A stretch of 17,861 bases of DNA from positions 1 to 17,861 of the forward strand of contig JAHFDQ010000046.1 in NCBI GenBank assembly GCA_023248915.1, written 5' to 3'. Below the pieces are notes generated by a model. The model had not been told where the DNA came from, searched no databases, and saw nothing but the letters and a program-made list of their open reading frames with translations. Both the position numbers and the translations under genes were made by a program. The DNA is from Archangiaceae bacterium (GTDB lineage Bacteria; Myxococcota; Myxococcia; Myxococcales; Myxococcaceae). This document shows positions 6,223-15,543 of this stretch, piece after piece; the stretch's first letter is position 1; every line of letters starts with the position of its first letter.

Positions 6223-8682
6223 CTCGCCGCGGACCCGGTACTGGACGTGGGCCAGCTCGTCGCTCGACCCGGGACGATGCAGGCTCAGCCGATGTTCGCC
6301 TTCCGTCACCGGCAGCCTTCCCGTAAACGGCGGCTCGAGCCGTACCAGGGCGCTGCCGTCGAGCCTCACCTCGAGCGCTCCCTCGGACGGCGCCGCGCGC
6401 ACGCGCAGCGGGATGCTCTGGTCCGCCACCGGCAGATCGGCCACGAGCAGGTACTCGTCCTCGGCCGCGGGCGAGAGGATTCTCGGCTCGCCTTGCGCGG
6501 CGCCTCCCGTCGCTCCCCCGGCGCAGGCCGACGCGAGCCAGGGTTCCCTCGCGAGCCCTTCCGACCGCTGCCAGTCGTAGAAGTCGAGGCCCAAGTCGGT
6601 GACGGCGCCTCGCGGCCCGGCCAGCTCGCGACAGCGGGCCGCCAGCCGGGGCGGTAGCGCGGCGGCCACCGGCGCGTGCATCGAGCATGGGTGCTTCGGC
6701 GCCGTGCCCGCGGCGAACACCTCGTCCATCTCGGCGGGGCACGCCGGCCCGGCGAGCTCTCCCGACAGCGGGCAGAGGTGGGCGTGCTCGAGGTTGCGCG
6801 CGTCCACCAGCGGCGCCGGGACCAGGCCCGCCATCGCCCGCGTCATCACTCGCTTGAAGATGGGGCCGGCGCCGGTGATGCCCGACACCTGCACCATCGG
6901 CGTGCCGTCGAAGTTGCCCGCCCAGACGGCCACCGTGCGCTCTCGGGTGTAGCCCAGCGTCCAGTTGTCCGAGTACCCCTTCGAGGTGCCGGTCTTCGCC
7001 GCGACCGCGAAGGGCAGCCTGAGCGCGTTGTCGAGCCCGAACGCCCGCGCCCTTGCCGAGTTGTCCGACAGGATGTGGCTCACCAGCGCGACCGACGTGG
7101 CCTCGGCGAAGCGGCGCGGCGCGAGCTCGTCGCCCAGCGGAATTGAAGAACCGTCGGCCCGGAGCGCCCGGCGGACGGGCCGCAGCGGCCTGAGCTCGCC
7201 CCCTCGCGAGAGCCCCGCGTAGGCCCGCGCGGCTTCCCAGAGAGAAACTTCGCCGTTGCCCAGAATCAGCCCGAGGCCGTAGTAGTCGGCCTCACGCCCC
7301 AGCGACTCGAAGCCGGCGCGGCGGAGCGCCCGCAGCACCCTTTCGCCCCCCAAGTCGTCTGCCACGCGCACCGCGGGGACGTTGTAGCTGGACGCCAGCG
7401 CCTCGCGCACCCGCACCGGGCCGTGGGTGCGCCGGTCGTAGTTCTTCGGCGCGTAGGCCCCCTTCCTCGCGCCGAACTGCGCGTCGAGATCGGCCAGCAC
7501 CGTGGCGGGCGTGTAGCCGGCGCCAAACGCCTCGGCGTACAGGAACGGCTTCAGCGCCGAACCGGGTTGGCGCCTCATCTGCACGCCGTCGTTCTGGCCG
7601 AGCCGCTCGCCGTCGAAGAAGTCGCCCGAGCCCTGGTAGGCGAGCACCTCGCCCGTGGCGTTGTCCACCACCAACGCCGCGGCGGATGTGACGTGGCGGG
7701 CCTCGAGGCGGGCGAGTTCCTGCCCGACCTGGTCTTCCACCGCGCCCTGGAGCCTGGGGTCGAGCGTGGTTTCCACCACCGTCGCCTCGCCCAGGCCCCA
7801 CCGGTCGAGGTTGTGCGCGACGTAGTCCACGAAGTGCGGAGCGTGGAACGCGGCCGCGAACGCCTCCAAGTCCAGCGGCTCGCTCCGCGCGCGCGCAGCG
7901 TCGGCGGCGTCGGCCAGCCCGAGCGCGACCATCCGGCCGAGCACCCAGGCCGTCCGGGCCCGGAGCCGCTCGGGCCGCCGGTAGGGGTTGTACGCCGACG
8001 GCCCGCGCGGGACGGCCGCGAGCGCCGCCGCCTGCGCCAGGGACAGGTGCCGCGCGTGGCGGCCGAAGTAGAGCTGCGCCGCGGCCTCGAGCCCGAAGGT
8101 GCCGTTCCCGAAGGGCACCCGGTTCAGGTACTGGGTGAGGATCTCTTCCTTCGACAGGTTCGCCTCGAGGCGCAGCGCCCACAGCGCTTCCCGCGCCTTG
8201 CCGGCGAACGTCCGTTCACGGGGCACCAGGTTCCGCGCCAGTTGCTGGGTGAGCGTCGAGCCGCCGGAGACTATCCGTCCGGCGGCGAAGTCCTGCCAGG
8301 CCGCCCGGGCGATGGCCGAGGGCGAAACGCCGAGGTGGCCGTAGAAGCCCCGGTCCTCGGCGGCGACGAAGGCGGCGCGCACGTGCTCGGGAATCTCGTC
8401 GGGTTGGAGCGGCGCGCAGCGGCCGTCCGCCCTCGAGAGCAATTCGCGGAGCAGCCCGCCCTCCCGGTCGAGGATGCGCACCGAAGCGACTGGCCGGTAG
8501 TCGAGCAGCCCCGGGGGCAGCGGGCTCGAGACGAACGCACTCGCGGCGATTCCTCCCGCGGCGAGCCCCAGCGCGGCCAGGGACAGCGGCACATACGGCC
8601 AGCGGCGGCGCGCGAGGTGCCCTCGAGGGGCCCTCGACTTCGGGCCTTTGGCCCTACGCTCGGGCTGAACGGATGGGTCCAC
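6208..8682 (-). CDS. pbpC: Penicillin-binding protein 1C, bifunctional peptidoglycan synthase
   Basis: The 824-residue protein has a basic cytoplasmic N terminus, one membrane helix (about 28-51), a GT51 glycosyltransferase domain with catalytic Glu109 in EDRGFYGH (109-116) and GGSTLTQQLARN (140-151), and a transpeptidase domain with SALK (Ser375, Lys378), SYN (432-434) and KTGTS (563-567). A PBP1C-type C-terminal beta domain (BiPBP_C) occupies about 735-824. All catalytic motifs are intact. It polymerises and cross-links peptidoglycan in the periplasm. The GTG start lies 6 bp after the macroglobulin stop, with no clear Shine-Dalgarno, so coupled translation is likely. The same gene pair occurs in E. 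coli (yfhM-pbpC), where PBP1C is thought to repair wall breached by proteases or rivals. Its last codons lie in a 26-bp repeat at the edge of the ATPase insertion, leaving the C terminus as RGERTVY. Confidence 0.96.
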   Translation of the reverse strand: MDPSVQPERRAKGPKSRAPRGHLARRRWPYVPLSLAALGLAAGGIAASAFVSSPLPPGLLDYRPVASVRILDREGGLLRELLSRADGRCAPLQPDEIPEHVRAAFVAAEDRGFYGHLGVSPSAIARAAWQDFAAGRIVSGGSTLTQQLARNLVPRERTFAGKAREALWALRLEANLSKEEILTQYLNRVPFGNGTFGLEAAAQLYFGRHARHLSLAQAAALAAVPRGPSAYNPYRRPERLRARTAWVLGRMVALGLADAADAARARSEPLDLEAFAAAFHAPHFVDYVAHNLDRWGLGEATVVETTLDPRLQGAVEDQVGQELARLEARHVTSAAALVVDNATGEVLAYQGSGDFFDGERLGQNDGVQMRRQPGSALKPFLYAEAFGAGYTPATVLADLDAQFGARKGAYAPKNYDRRTHGPVRVREALASSYNVPAVRVADDLGGERVLRALRRAGFESLGREADYYGLGLILGNGEVSLWEAARAYAGLSRGGELRPLRPVRRALRADGSSIPLGDELAPRRFAEATSVALVSHILSDNSARARAFGLDNALRLPFAVAAKTGTSKGYSDNWTLGYTRERTVAVWAGNFDGTPMVQVSGITGAGPIFKRVMTRAMAGLVPAPLVDARNLEHAHLCPLSGELAGPACPAEMDEVFAAGTAPKHPCSMHAPVAAALPPRLAARCRELAGPRGAVTDLGLDFYDWQRSEGLAREPWLASACAGGATGGAAQGEPRILSPAAEDEYLLVADLPVADQSIPLRVRAAPSEGALEVRLDGSALVRLEPPFTGRLPVTEGEHRLSLHRPGSSDELAHVQYRVRGERTVY

Positions 8683-8688
8683 GCGCGG

Positions 8689-11600
8689 TTATTTCTGTGA
8701 CAGGGACGTGGGCAATACCACCTCGAAGCTGCCCCCTTCCGAGCGGCCCCTCACCTCGGGCTTGTACATGAGCGCTCCGCTCGCCGGCTTGAGCAGATAC
8801 GAGCCTGGCGTCGTGGCGCGCGCGATGAACGAGGCCACGTGGACTCCCGGCGGCAGGTGGTCGGCGAACAGCAGCACCTTCGAGTCGCGCAGCTCGGTGT
8901 GGTTGAAGGGGCTCCAGAACGAGAAGGCCCAGGGGTTGGTGCCGCCCTCCCCTTCGTCGGCGCTGCCCGATTCCTGGTCTTCGCCGTTCTCGTACTCGTA
9001 ACCCTCGCCCCGCCCCTCGTCGGCTGGCGCGCGCGGCTGGTGGGCGGTGGTGGCGAGCGCCGTGTTGACCGGTTCCAGCCCCGCGGGCAGCGGCACCTCG
9101 AAGGCGGCCCAGTGTCGTTCCTGGTTGGTGCCGACCCTGAGGCGCACCCGCACCAGGTCCCCGGCGTAGAACTTCGTCGACTGGCCGCCCCCTGCATACG
9201 GCTCGAACCACCGCTGCACGTAGAGCCCCTGGTCGAGCGAGGTGGTCGGCAGTTGCCTCGGCACGTACTTCAAGAGCGCCGAGTAGTAGAGCACGCCCTG
9301 CCCTTCTTTCTGGAAGGTGAGCGGCTGCTTGGCCCCGCCCGCGACCTTCAACAGCTCGTCGATGCCGAGGCTCTTCACCGCCACCTCCATCGACCGGCCG
9401 CGGAAGGGCTGCTCGGCCAGCCTCTCGCCGCCGAGCGAGACCGAGGCCTTGAAGTCGGGCGACTCGCGCTCTTTGGTGCGCACCACCTCGGAAAGCGCCA
9501 TCAGGGAGAAGGCCGCTTCCTGGGTGGTCCGCCAGGCGCCGTCGCCCTGCCGCACGCCGGCCAGGTAGTGCGCCATCTTCGAGACGTAGGGGTGGTCGGG
9601 AGAAAGGTCGGTCAGCGTCCGCAGCACCACGCCGGTGGTGCGCGTGTCGGACTGCCACAGCGTGGCGTAGCTCTGCCCCTGCACCTCTTCCAGGTGCACT
9701 CCCTTCGCCGATTCCTTGGCGTGGTTGAGCATTTCTTGCAGCATCGAGTTGGCCTCGGCCCGGTCACCGCCGCCGACGGCCATCGCATCGGCCAGGAGCG
9801 CCTGCGCGAAGAGCGACAGCTCGTTCCGCTTGGCGTACAGCTCGGGGTAGTAGCTGGGCTTGGGCTGCTTGGCGCGGGCCAGCACGTAGAGCGCGAAGAC
9901 GCGGGTCTCGTCCGGGCAGCCGTGCTCGCACGGGTGGCACTGCCCTCCGGCGACGCGCGCGAGGTAGCCCTCGGCGCGGGTCAGCCGTTCCGCCGGCACG
10001 TAGAAGCCGACCTCGGCCGCGCGCGACAGCGCGAGCGTCGCGTACACCGACGGCCAGGAAGCGGCGCAGCTCGAGTCGGGCCAGTAGCGGAACGAGCCGT
10101 CGGGGTCTTGCAGGTCGAGGATGGACCGGACCGTCGCGGAGATGACTTTGTCCGGGTCTCTCTCACCCGAGACGTCGAGCGGATCGAAGAGGAAGGCGCG
10201 CAGGAAGGCGGTCAGCGACTGGTCCGCCGCGGCCTGCTTGTCGTCGGGGCCGGGCCACTTCAGCCCGAACTGCCCGGAGATCTCCCTCAGCGCGATGAAG
10301 GGCACCAGCCGCGACGACTGCTGCTCAAGGCACCCGTAGGGGTACTGGATGAGCTGGCGCATGCCCTGCTGGAAACCACCCATCGAGGTGGACGCCAGGG
10401 TCAGCTCGAGGCCCCCGGAGTGGGGCCAGACGTCGGAGGGCGGCGCCACCCCCTCCACCTGTTGAGTCTTGGTGTCGCCGTAGGTGGCGACCACCTCGGG
10501 CGCGGTGGGCAGCTCGATCGGAATGCTCTCCTCGACGCCGTCCTCCAGCTCTCCCTTGGCGGCCCGGAAGCGGAAGCGCGCCACCCCCGCCCGGTCGGCC
10601 CTGACGGCGAAGCGCACCTCGCGCGGAGAACCTTCCGCCAGCTCGACGTCCTGCTCGGCCGGACCGTCGAGCGAAGCGCCTTCGACCGAGGCGGTCACCT
10701 TCGCGTGCCCGGCTCCAGCGCCGTAGCTGTGCACTACCACGCCGGCTTCGAAGCGGTCGCCCACCCGCGCGAACCGGGGCAGCGCCGGCAGCGCCAGCAC
10801 CGGCTTGTTCACCTGCACCTTCGTCTCGCCCGAACCGAACCGGTCGCTGGCCGACACCGCCACCGCCATGATGCGGAAGGTGGTGAGGTTGTCGGGGAGC
10901 TTGAACCTCGCCTGCCCGCGCCCGTCGGCGCCGACCTCGAGCGTCGGGTTGAAGTAGGCCGTGGTGCGGAAGTCGTGGCGGAAGCCCTTGCCTTCCCCTT
11001 CGCCGCCGCCGCCGCCGCGAGGCTCGCCCTTCTCGCCGTATGAGCGCTGCCGCACCAGGTGGAGCAGCGGCTCGCCGAGCCGCACCGACAGCGGCCGCTC
11101 GGTGAAGACGTGGGTGATGGGGTCGGGCGTCTCATACGCGGTGAGCTGGAGCACCGCCTCGTCCACGGCGTACAGCGTCACCTCGGCGGGGGCGCCGCGG
11201 CCGGCCGAGTCCTTCACGTCGACGGCGACCGACACTTCCTGGCCGGGCCGGTAGTCCTTCTGGTCGGCGGTGACGCTCACCTTCAGGCGCTTCGTCTTCC
11301 GCTCGACGTTCAGCTTGATGAGGCCAACTCGCACCGCCGGCCGACCCGGGTCGTCTCCGGTCTCGATGCCGCCGTGGCCCAGCCGCGGGCGCACCAAGAG
11401 CGCGCTGGCGAAGACGTTGGGCACCATCGCCTCGGTGATGAGGACGTCCACCGTCGTCACCGAACCCACCAGGTGCACCGGGCGGCGGTCGAGCACGCCC
11501 TCGCGCTCGACGGTGACGAGGGCGTTGGCCTCGGGGTACGGCGACTTCACCAGCACGTGCGCGACGTCACCCACGTCGTAGAGCGCCTTGTCGGCGACCA

Positions 11601-14600
11601 GGTCGATGCGGTCGGTGTCGTTGCGCTGCCAGGCCACGAAGCCGGGGCCGGTGACGTAGAGGCCCACCGAGGCGGTGTGCTCGCGCTTCTTGTCGTCCGC
11701 CACCTGGGCCCGGACGATGTAGAAGCCGGCCTCGGTCGGCTTGAACTTGCAAGGCACCGGGCCGTCGCCGCTGTCGAGCGAGCAGCTCGCTACCTGGGTC
11801 TCGACCGGCTCGCTCAGCGTCGAGAAACCTCCGGTGGCGTCCTTCTTCTTCACCGACTTCCAGGTGCGGCTCGAGATCGTCACGTCGACCTTGCGGCCCG
11901 GAGCCCGGCCGCCGGCGGTGTCGAGCACCAGGGTATCGACCGCCCCCTCGACGCCGGCCTTCAGGAAGCCCGACGGCGCGCGCAGCCCGACGTAGTACGC
12001 CGCCGGGTGCACGGTGACTTCGGCGCGCCCGGCCACCGTCTGCCGGTTCACGTCCTCGACCTCGGCCTCGACGGTGTACGTGTAGGGCTTCTCGCCCGGC
12101 GCTTCCGTCACGCCTGCCTTGACGTCGAGCGCCCCCTTGGCGTCGAGCACCCCTTCGCCCGACGCGAAGAAGCCGGTCCCCAGCGCCGGCTCGCGGTCGT
12201 CCCACCACCAGGTCTCTTGGCCGAAGACGAAGCCCTTGTCGGTGTCGGGTTCGAAAGAGGTGCTCATGCGCAGCACCGACCATTTCACCCGGGCGTTGGC
12301 CATCACCCCGCCGAAGAGGTACCGCGCGTAGGCCCGTGCCTCGAGGGGCTCTCCGGCCACCAGGGCCTTCTTGTCGGCCTCGACGTCGACGCGGAACTGG
12401 GGTGCGCGGTACTCCTCGACGCGAAACGAGCCGCCCAGCGCCACCGGGCCGCCGGGAGCGGTGCCGTGCGCCTCGACGCGGAAGTAGCCGGTCGGCGATT
12501 CCTTCGCGAGGACGACCTGGCTGCTGAAGGTTCCGAACGAGGTGACCGCGAGAGTCTCTCCCTTCACCTTGTCGCCGCGGGAATCGAGGACGGTGAGCGT
12601 CACTGAAGAGCCGGCCGCCGGGGCCTTCAGCTCGCCCACCTCGCGGAAGCGCACCACGCCCTTGACGTAGACCGTGTCTCCGGGCCGGTAGATGCCGCGG
12701 TCGGTGAAGACGAACCCCGCGTTCTCGGGCGACCGGCCTTCCCAGCCCTGCGTCACGCCGAACTCGTAGGGCTCGATGCCCGAAGCCCAGGTGTCGGCGG
12801 TCACCGACTGGTCGCCGTCCTTCGAGGCGGCGACCATCAGGTAGGGCACTTCCCAATCGCTCTCCATGCTGGGCAGGTTCAGCTCGACGAGGCCCGGCAG
12901 GTCGGCGAAGCCGTCCTTGTCGCTCTTGCCCGCCCAGAGGCGCTCGCCCTTGCTGTCGTAGGCCGCTACCTCGGCCCCCTCGACGGGCGCGCCGGTGGAC
13001 AGTCGCGTCACCCAGGCCAGCGACTTCTTTGGGCCGACCTTCAGGTGCGCCGCGAGGTCGGTCACCTGGGCGATGGTGCGGTGCTGGGTGCCGGCCGCGT
13101 CCTTCAGGTCGCGAGAGGCCAGCTCTGCCAGCACGGCTCCCGTCTTCTTGCCGCCGAAGGCCTTGCCGAGCTCGATGGGGTGCACTCGCGCCTGATTCCA
13201 GGCGTAGCGCAGGCGCTGGGTTTCCGTTACATCGGCCGGGCGCGGGAGTGTGCCCGGGCCGGCATACGCGGGGCCGGCCAGGAGCCTCGCCAGCTCGGGC
13301 ACCGTCAGGTTCCACAGCTTCACGTCGAGCGACTTCAGGTTGACCAGCTCGACCGGAAGCCGCGGCTCGGCCGAGGCCTCGACGAGCCCAAGGGCGGCGC
13401 CGATGCGAATCTGAGGTTCGACGTCGTCGGTCGCGACCTCGGCGTGAAAGGGCTTCGCCGTCGCCTGATTGAAGATGTCCTTCACCCCGGCGGCGAGGTC
13501 GACCTGGTACCGGGTGCCGGGCTTCAGCCGCGCCGGAAGGACTACCGTCGGTAGTTCGGCACCGCCGCGGGAAGACCTCGGCGAGGAGGCCTCGACCCGG
13601 TCCCAGTCGATCTCGGCCGGCGGCTTGAGGGTGACGCGACCCTTCAGCGAGTCGACGTCCACCGGGTTGGTGACCAGCAGCACGATCGGCCCGTACGGGC
13701 ATTGGCCGTGTAGGCAGGCCCCGGCGCTGCGCACCTCGAGCGGCCCGTAGGTGCGGAAGGGTATCGCCTCGCCGTGTTCTATCGGCAGCGCCCCCTGCTC
13801 GCCGTGCAGGACGGCGGCGAGTTTCATCGTCACCGCCCGGTTCGCGGGGAAGGTCTTCTCCGGAGCGACCACGACGCGAACCTGCTGGTTCTGCGGGCCC
13901 CTGCCTTCGAGGGCAGGGCGCTCGACGCGGCGGCCCTCGGCGCGCGCCTGCTCGTCGATCCGGCGCCGTTCCTCGGCGATGGAGACCGCCGACATCACCT
14001 GGGCTTTCCAGGGAACAGGGTCGCCTTCCACTTCGAAAGTGACGGCCCCCGCCACATCGGCCGCGCGCACCGGCTGGTTGAAGAGCAGCTTGAAGGGCTC
14101 GTCCGGCCTCAGCCACCAGGAGTCGCGCTCGGGCGAGAGGTCCTGCAGCTCGAGCCGCGGAGTCTCGAAGGTGAGCTCGTAGTCGTCGGCCAGCGCGGAC
14201 CCGTCGAGCGCCTTCAACCCCTTCGCGACCACCACCCGGTAGGTGGTCGAGTACGGCACCGCGCCCTTGGGGACGAATTCGACCGAGGCCGAACCCAGCC
14301 AGCGCCACTCGCCTTCGAGGGCAGGCTCGATTCGGGCAATGGGTGCCCCGCGGTCTTCCTGGCGCTGAGCCTCGACCGACTCGAGCACCTTCACCGGCTT
14401 CGAGAAGGTGAACGTCGGGCGCACCTCGCCGCGAACGGGGCCCCGGGGCCGAGCGGCCACCACGGCTAGCTTGCCGCCCGCGCCGGGCAGCGCGTTGGGG
14501 TCGATGGTCAGCTTCGGCGGCTCGGGCAGCGGCTTCAGGTCGCGAGGGAGCGACTCGGCCCCCGGGCCCACCGGCACTTTCCCGATCGACCGGTCGCCGC

Positions 14601-14664
14601 AGGTGCACGAGGAAGAAAGCGCGAGCAGCCCGCAGAGAGTGAAGGTGACGCGAGAGCGAGCCAT
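8689..14664 (-). CDS. Bacterial alpha-2-macroglobulin lipoprotein with thioester
   Basis: The 1991-residue protein starts at the ATG at 14664 (GGGGG just upstream), giving a lipoprotein-like signal peptide with candidate lipid Cys20 after LLALSSS. It then shows macroglobulin-like beta domains, the FTDRGIYRPGDTV signature (near 653), a Gly-rich linker (near 1208-1222), the A2M domain start TTAYFNPTLEV (near 1230), and a thioester domain with YGCLEQQSSR in which Cys1445 and Gln1448 (CLEQ) are intact. An acidic Glu/Gly-rich insert (1882-1908) precedes the C-terminal domain. The family is tethered in the periplasm and traps attacking proteases by cleavage of a bait region and covalent capture through the thioester. 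It is followed 6 bp later by pbpC, the standard partner. Length exceeds E. coli YfhM (about 1650), mostly from longer beta domains and linkers. A longer reading from 14868 adds 68 Arg-rich residues and is unlikely. Confidence 0.95.
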   Translation of the reverse strand: MARSRVTFTLCGLLALSSSCTCGDRSIGKVPVGPGAESLPRDLKPLPEPPKLTIDPNALPGAGGKLAVVAARPRGPVRGEVRPTFTFSKPVKVLESVEAQRQEDRGAPIARIEPALEGEWRWLGSASVEFVPKGAVPYSTTYRVVVAKGLKALDGSALADDYELTFETPRLELQDLSPERDSWWLRPDEPFKLLFNQPVRAADVAGAVTFEVEGDPVPWKAQVMSAVSIAEERRRIDEQARAEGRRVERPALEGRGPQNQQVRVVVAPEKTFPANRAVTMKLAAVLHGEQGALPIEHGEAIPFRTYGPLEVRSAGACLHGQCPYGPIVLLVTNPVDVDSLKGRVTLKPPAEIDWDRVEASSPRSSRGGAELPTVVLPARLKPGTRYQVDLAAGVKDIFNQATAKPFHAEVATDDVEPQIRIGAALGLVEASAEPRLPVELVNLKSLDVKLWNLTVPELARLLAGPAYAGPGTLPRPADVTETQRLRYAWNQARVHPIELGKAFGGKKTGAVLAELASRDLKDAAGTQHRTIAQVTDLAAHLKVGPKKSLAWVTRLSTGAPVEGAEVAAYDSKGERLWAGKSDKDGFADLPGLVELNLPSMESDWEVPYLMVAASKDGDQSVTADTWASGIEPYEFGVTQGWEGRSPENAGFVFTDRGIYRPGDTVYVKGVVRFREVGELKAPAAGSSVTLTVLDSRGDKVKGETLAVTSFGTFSSQVVLAKESPTGYFRVEAHGTAPGGPVALGGSFRVEEYRAPQFRVDVEADKKALVAGEPLEARAYARYLFGGVMANARVKWSVLRMSTSFEPDTDKGFVFGQETWWWDDREPALGTGFFASGEGVLDAKGALDVKAGVTEAPGEKPYTYTVEAEVEDVNRQTVAGRAEVTVHPAAYYVGLRAPSGFLKAGVEGAVDTLVLDTAGGRAPGRKVDVTISSRTWKSVKKKDATGGFSTLSEPVETQVASCSLDSGDGPVPCKFKPTEAGFYIVRAQVADDKKREHTASVGLYVTGPGFVAWQRNDTDRIDLVADKALYDVGDVAHVLVKSPYPEANALVTVEREGVLDRRPVHLVGSVTTVDVLITEAMVPNVFASALLVRPRLGHGGIETGDDPGRPAVRVGLIKLNVERKTKRLKVSVTADQKDYRPGQEVSVAVDVKDSAGRGAPAEVTLYAVDEAVLQLTAYETPDPITHVFTERPLSVRLGEPLLHLVRQRSYGEKGEPRGGGGGEGEGKGFRHDFRTTAYFNPTLEVGADGRGQARFKLPDNLTTFRIMAVAVSASDRFGSGETKVQVNKPVLALPALPRFARVGDRFEAGVVVHSYGAGAGHAKVTASVEGASLDGPAEQDVELAEGSPREVRFAVRADRAGVARFRFRAAKGELEDGVEESIPIELPTAPEVVATYGDTKTQQVEGVAPPSDVWPHSGGLELTLASTSMGGFQQGMRQLIQYPYGCLEQQSSRLVPFIALREISGQFGLKWPGPDDKQAAADQSLTAFLRAFLFDPLDVSGERDPDKVISATVRSILDLQDPDGSFRYWPDSSCAASWPSVYATLALSRAAEVGFYVPAERLTRAEGYLARVAGGQCHPCEHGCPDETRVFALYVLARAKQPKPSYYPELYAKRNELSLFAQALLADAMAVGGGDRAEANSMLQEMLNHAKESAKGVHLEEVQGQSYATLWQSDTRTTGVVLRTLTDLSPDHPYVSKMAHYLAGVRQGDGAWRTTQEAAFSLMALSEVVRTKERESPDFKASVSLGGERLAEQPFRGRSMEVAVKSLGIDELLKVAGGAKQPLTFQKEGQGVLYYSALLKYVPRQLPTTSLDQGLYVQRWFEPYAGGGQSTKFYAGDLVRVRLRVGTNQERHWAAFEVPLPAGLEPVNTALATTAHQPRAPADEGRGEGYEYENGEDQESGSADEGEGGTNPWAFSFWSPFNHTELRDSKVLLFADHLPPGVHVASFIARATTPGSYLLKPASGALMYKPEVRGRSEGGSFEVVLPTSLSQK

Positions 14665-14803
14665 GGAACCCCCGGGTGAGGAAGGTCGCGTTCTAGAGGA
14701 ATCCAGCAGCCGGGGCGAGCGCCGCGGGCGCCCGAACCGCCGACGTCCGAACGCTTCGATACCGGCCCTGCGTCGCCCGCGCGTTGAGCGTCCCGAAGCA
14801 GGT

Positions 14804-15211
14804 CTACTTCGACTTGGCCATAGGCGGGCGATGGCGGCCAAGGATGCGGCGCAGAGCCCAAAGCACACCGACGATCAGCGCCAACACGAAGACGATCTCG
14901 AGCACGGTCGAAGCGACCGAGATCACCACCGCCGCGGCGATGAGCGCGACGAGCGCCCCACCCGAATACCAGAGCGCCCTGTTCACCAGGCTGGGCGGCT
15001 CGCCGTAGCGCTGCCGCAGTGGCTCGCGAAGCTCGGCCGTCTTCCCCGCCTTCTTGAAGCTCTTGCCGTCGAGGGCGACTTCGTCGCTCGGGCCCACCGA
15101 ACCCAAGAGCACCAGTGCCTCCAGCTCGCCCAGGTTCTGTACCTCGCCCTCTATCGGGCTGGCGTTCGGGCTCAGGTCCGGGTCCGGGTGGTGACGGTAG
15201 CGAATGGACAT
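14804..15211 (-). CDS. Small membrane protein with two C-terminal helices
   Basis: The 135-residue protein has a cytoplasmic-looking N-terminal part (about 1-75) with the stretch ELEALVLLGSVGPSDEVAL followed by DGKSFKKAG, which faintly recalls GYF_2-type domains (G-x-V-G-P then D-G-x-S-F). Two adjacent hydrophobic helices follow (about 78-100 and 102-122), then a basic tail ending MAKSK. This layout suggests a membrane-anchored adaptor with its small domain and basic tail in the cytoplasm. The ATG at 15211 has no Shine-Dalgarno; TACACT lies about 9 bp upstream as a possible -10, so this may be another near-leaderless gene. It lies 139 bp upstream of the macroglobulin gene on the same strand and might share its transcript. 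Function unknown; the GYF_2 resemblance is a weak visual match. Confidence 0.7.
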   Translation of the reverse strand: MSIRYRHHPDPDLSPNASPIEGEVQNLGELEALVLLGSVGPSDEVALDGKSFKKAGKTAELREPLRQRYGEPPSLVNRALWYSGGALVALIAAAVVISVASTVLEIVFVLALIVGVLWALRRILGRHRPPMAKSK

Positions 15212-15293
15212 GGGCGGGGAGTGTACGCCGGAGGCGCGCCCTGGTCGGCCATCGCGCCCGCACCGGGTTCACCCACCCCCTGCGCGTCGAGGT

Positions 15294-15543
15294 GTCAGGC
15301 CAGATTGACCGGGCGAATGACGCGGGCGGGCGAGGTGAGCTCGGAAGTCGTCGAATTCGTTGAGGGCGTCCACCGGTCGGGTCCGGGGCGCTGGTCAAGA
15401 CTGTCTGGCCTGACGCCCGGGCGTCAGGCCAGACGGAATCGCCTCCGGGCCCGTCGACTGCCCTGAACGAAGGCCCGTGATTACTTGAGCTTGACGGCGC
15501 CAGACCTGGACACCCGCCAAGTCTGCCGGTCATCTGGCCTGAC
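15294..15543. repeat. Pair of inverted ~122-bp elements with 11-bp terminal inverted repeats
   Basis: The 11-mer GTCAGGCCAGA or its complement TCTGGCCTGAC occurs four times: 15294-15304, 15405-15415 (complement), 15423-15433 and 15533-15543 (complement). This defines two elements of 122 and 121 bp, each with perfect 11-bp terminal inverted repeats, 7 bp apart. They are inverted relative to each other: the left element's TTCGTTGAGGGC (15356-15367) matches GCCCTGAACGAA (15460-15471) at 11 of 12 bases, and similarity extends past it on the palindrome side, with gaps. The outer ends also match beyond the 11-mer (about 20 bp with one gap). They look like MITE- or REP-like elements. Confidence 0.7.
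15403..15434. repeat. Perfect 32-bp palindrome without loop
   Basis: GTCTGGCCTGACGCCC is followed directly by its exact reverse complement, the axis falling between 15418 and 15419. It is the junction of the two inverted elements. It could form a cruciform or a strong RNA hairpin and so block transcription from either side, but there is no T tract for a classic intrinsic terminator. Confidence 0.85.

Noticed and set aside
8839..11043. Very long open frames antisense or out of frame to the macroglobulin and pbpC genes (also 11059-12606 +, 11567-14608 -, 7423-8700 +)
   Set aside because: They are rich in Arg, Gly, Ala and Pro with no recognisable domains, and lie opposite genes with clear motifs. 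This is the usual shadow effect in GC-rich coding DNA.
15250..15290. tRNA-like GGGTTCACCCACCCC segment
   Set aside because: No cloverleaf could be drawn around it; no acceptor or anticodon stems were found.
15403..15434. Rho-independent terminator shared by flanking genes
   Set aside because: There is no T tract on either strand, and the palindrome is better explained as the junction of two inverted elements. A terminating effect is still possible.
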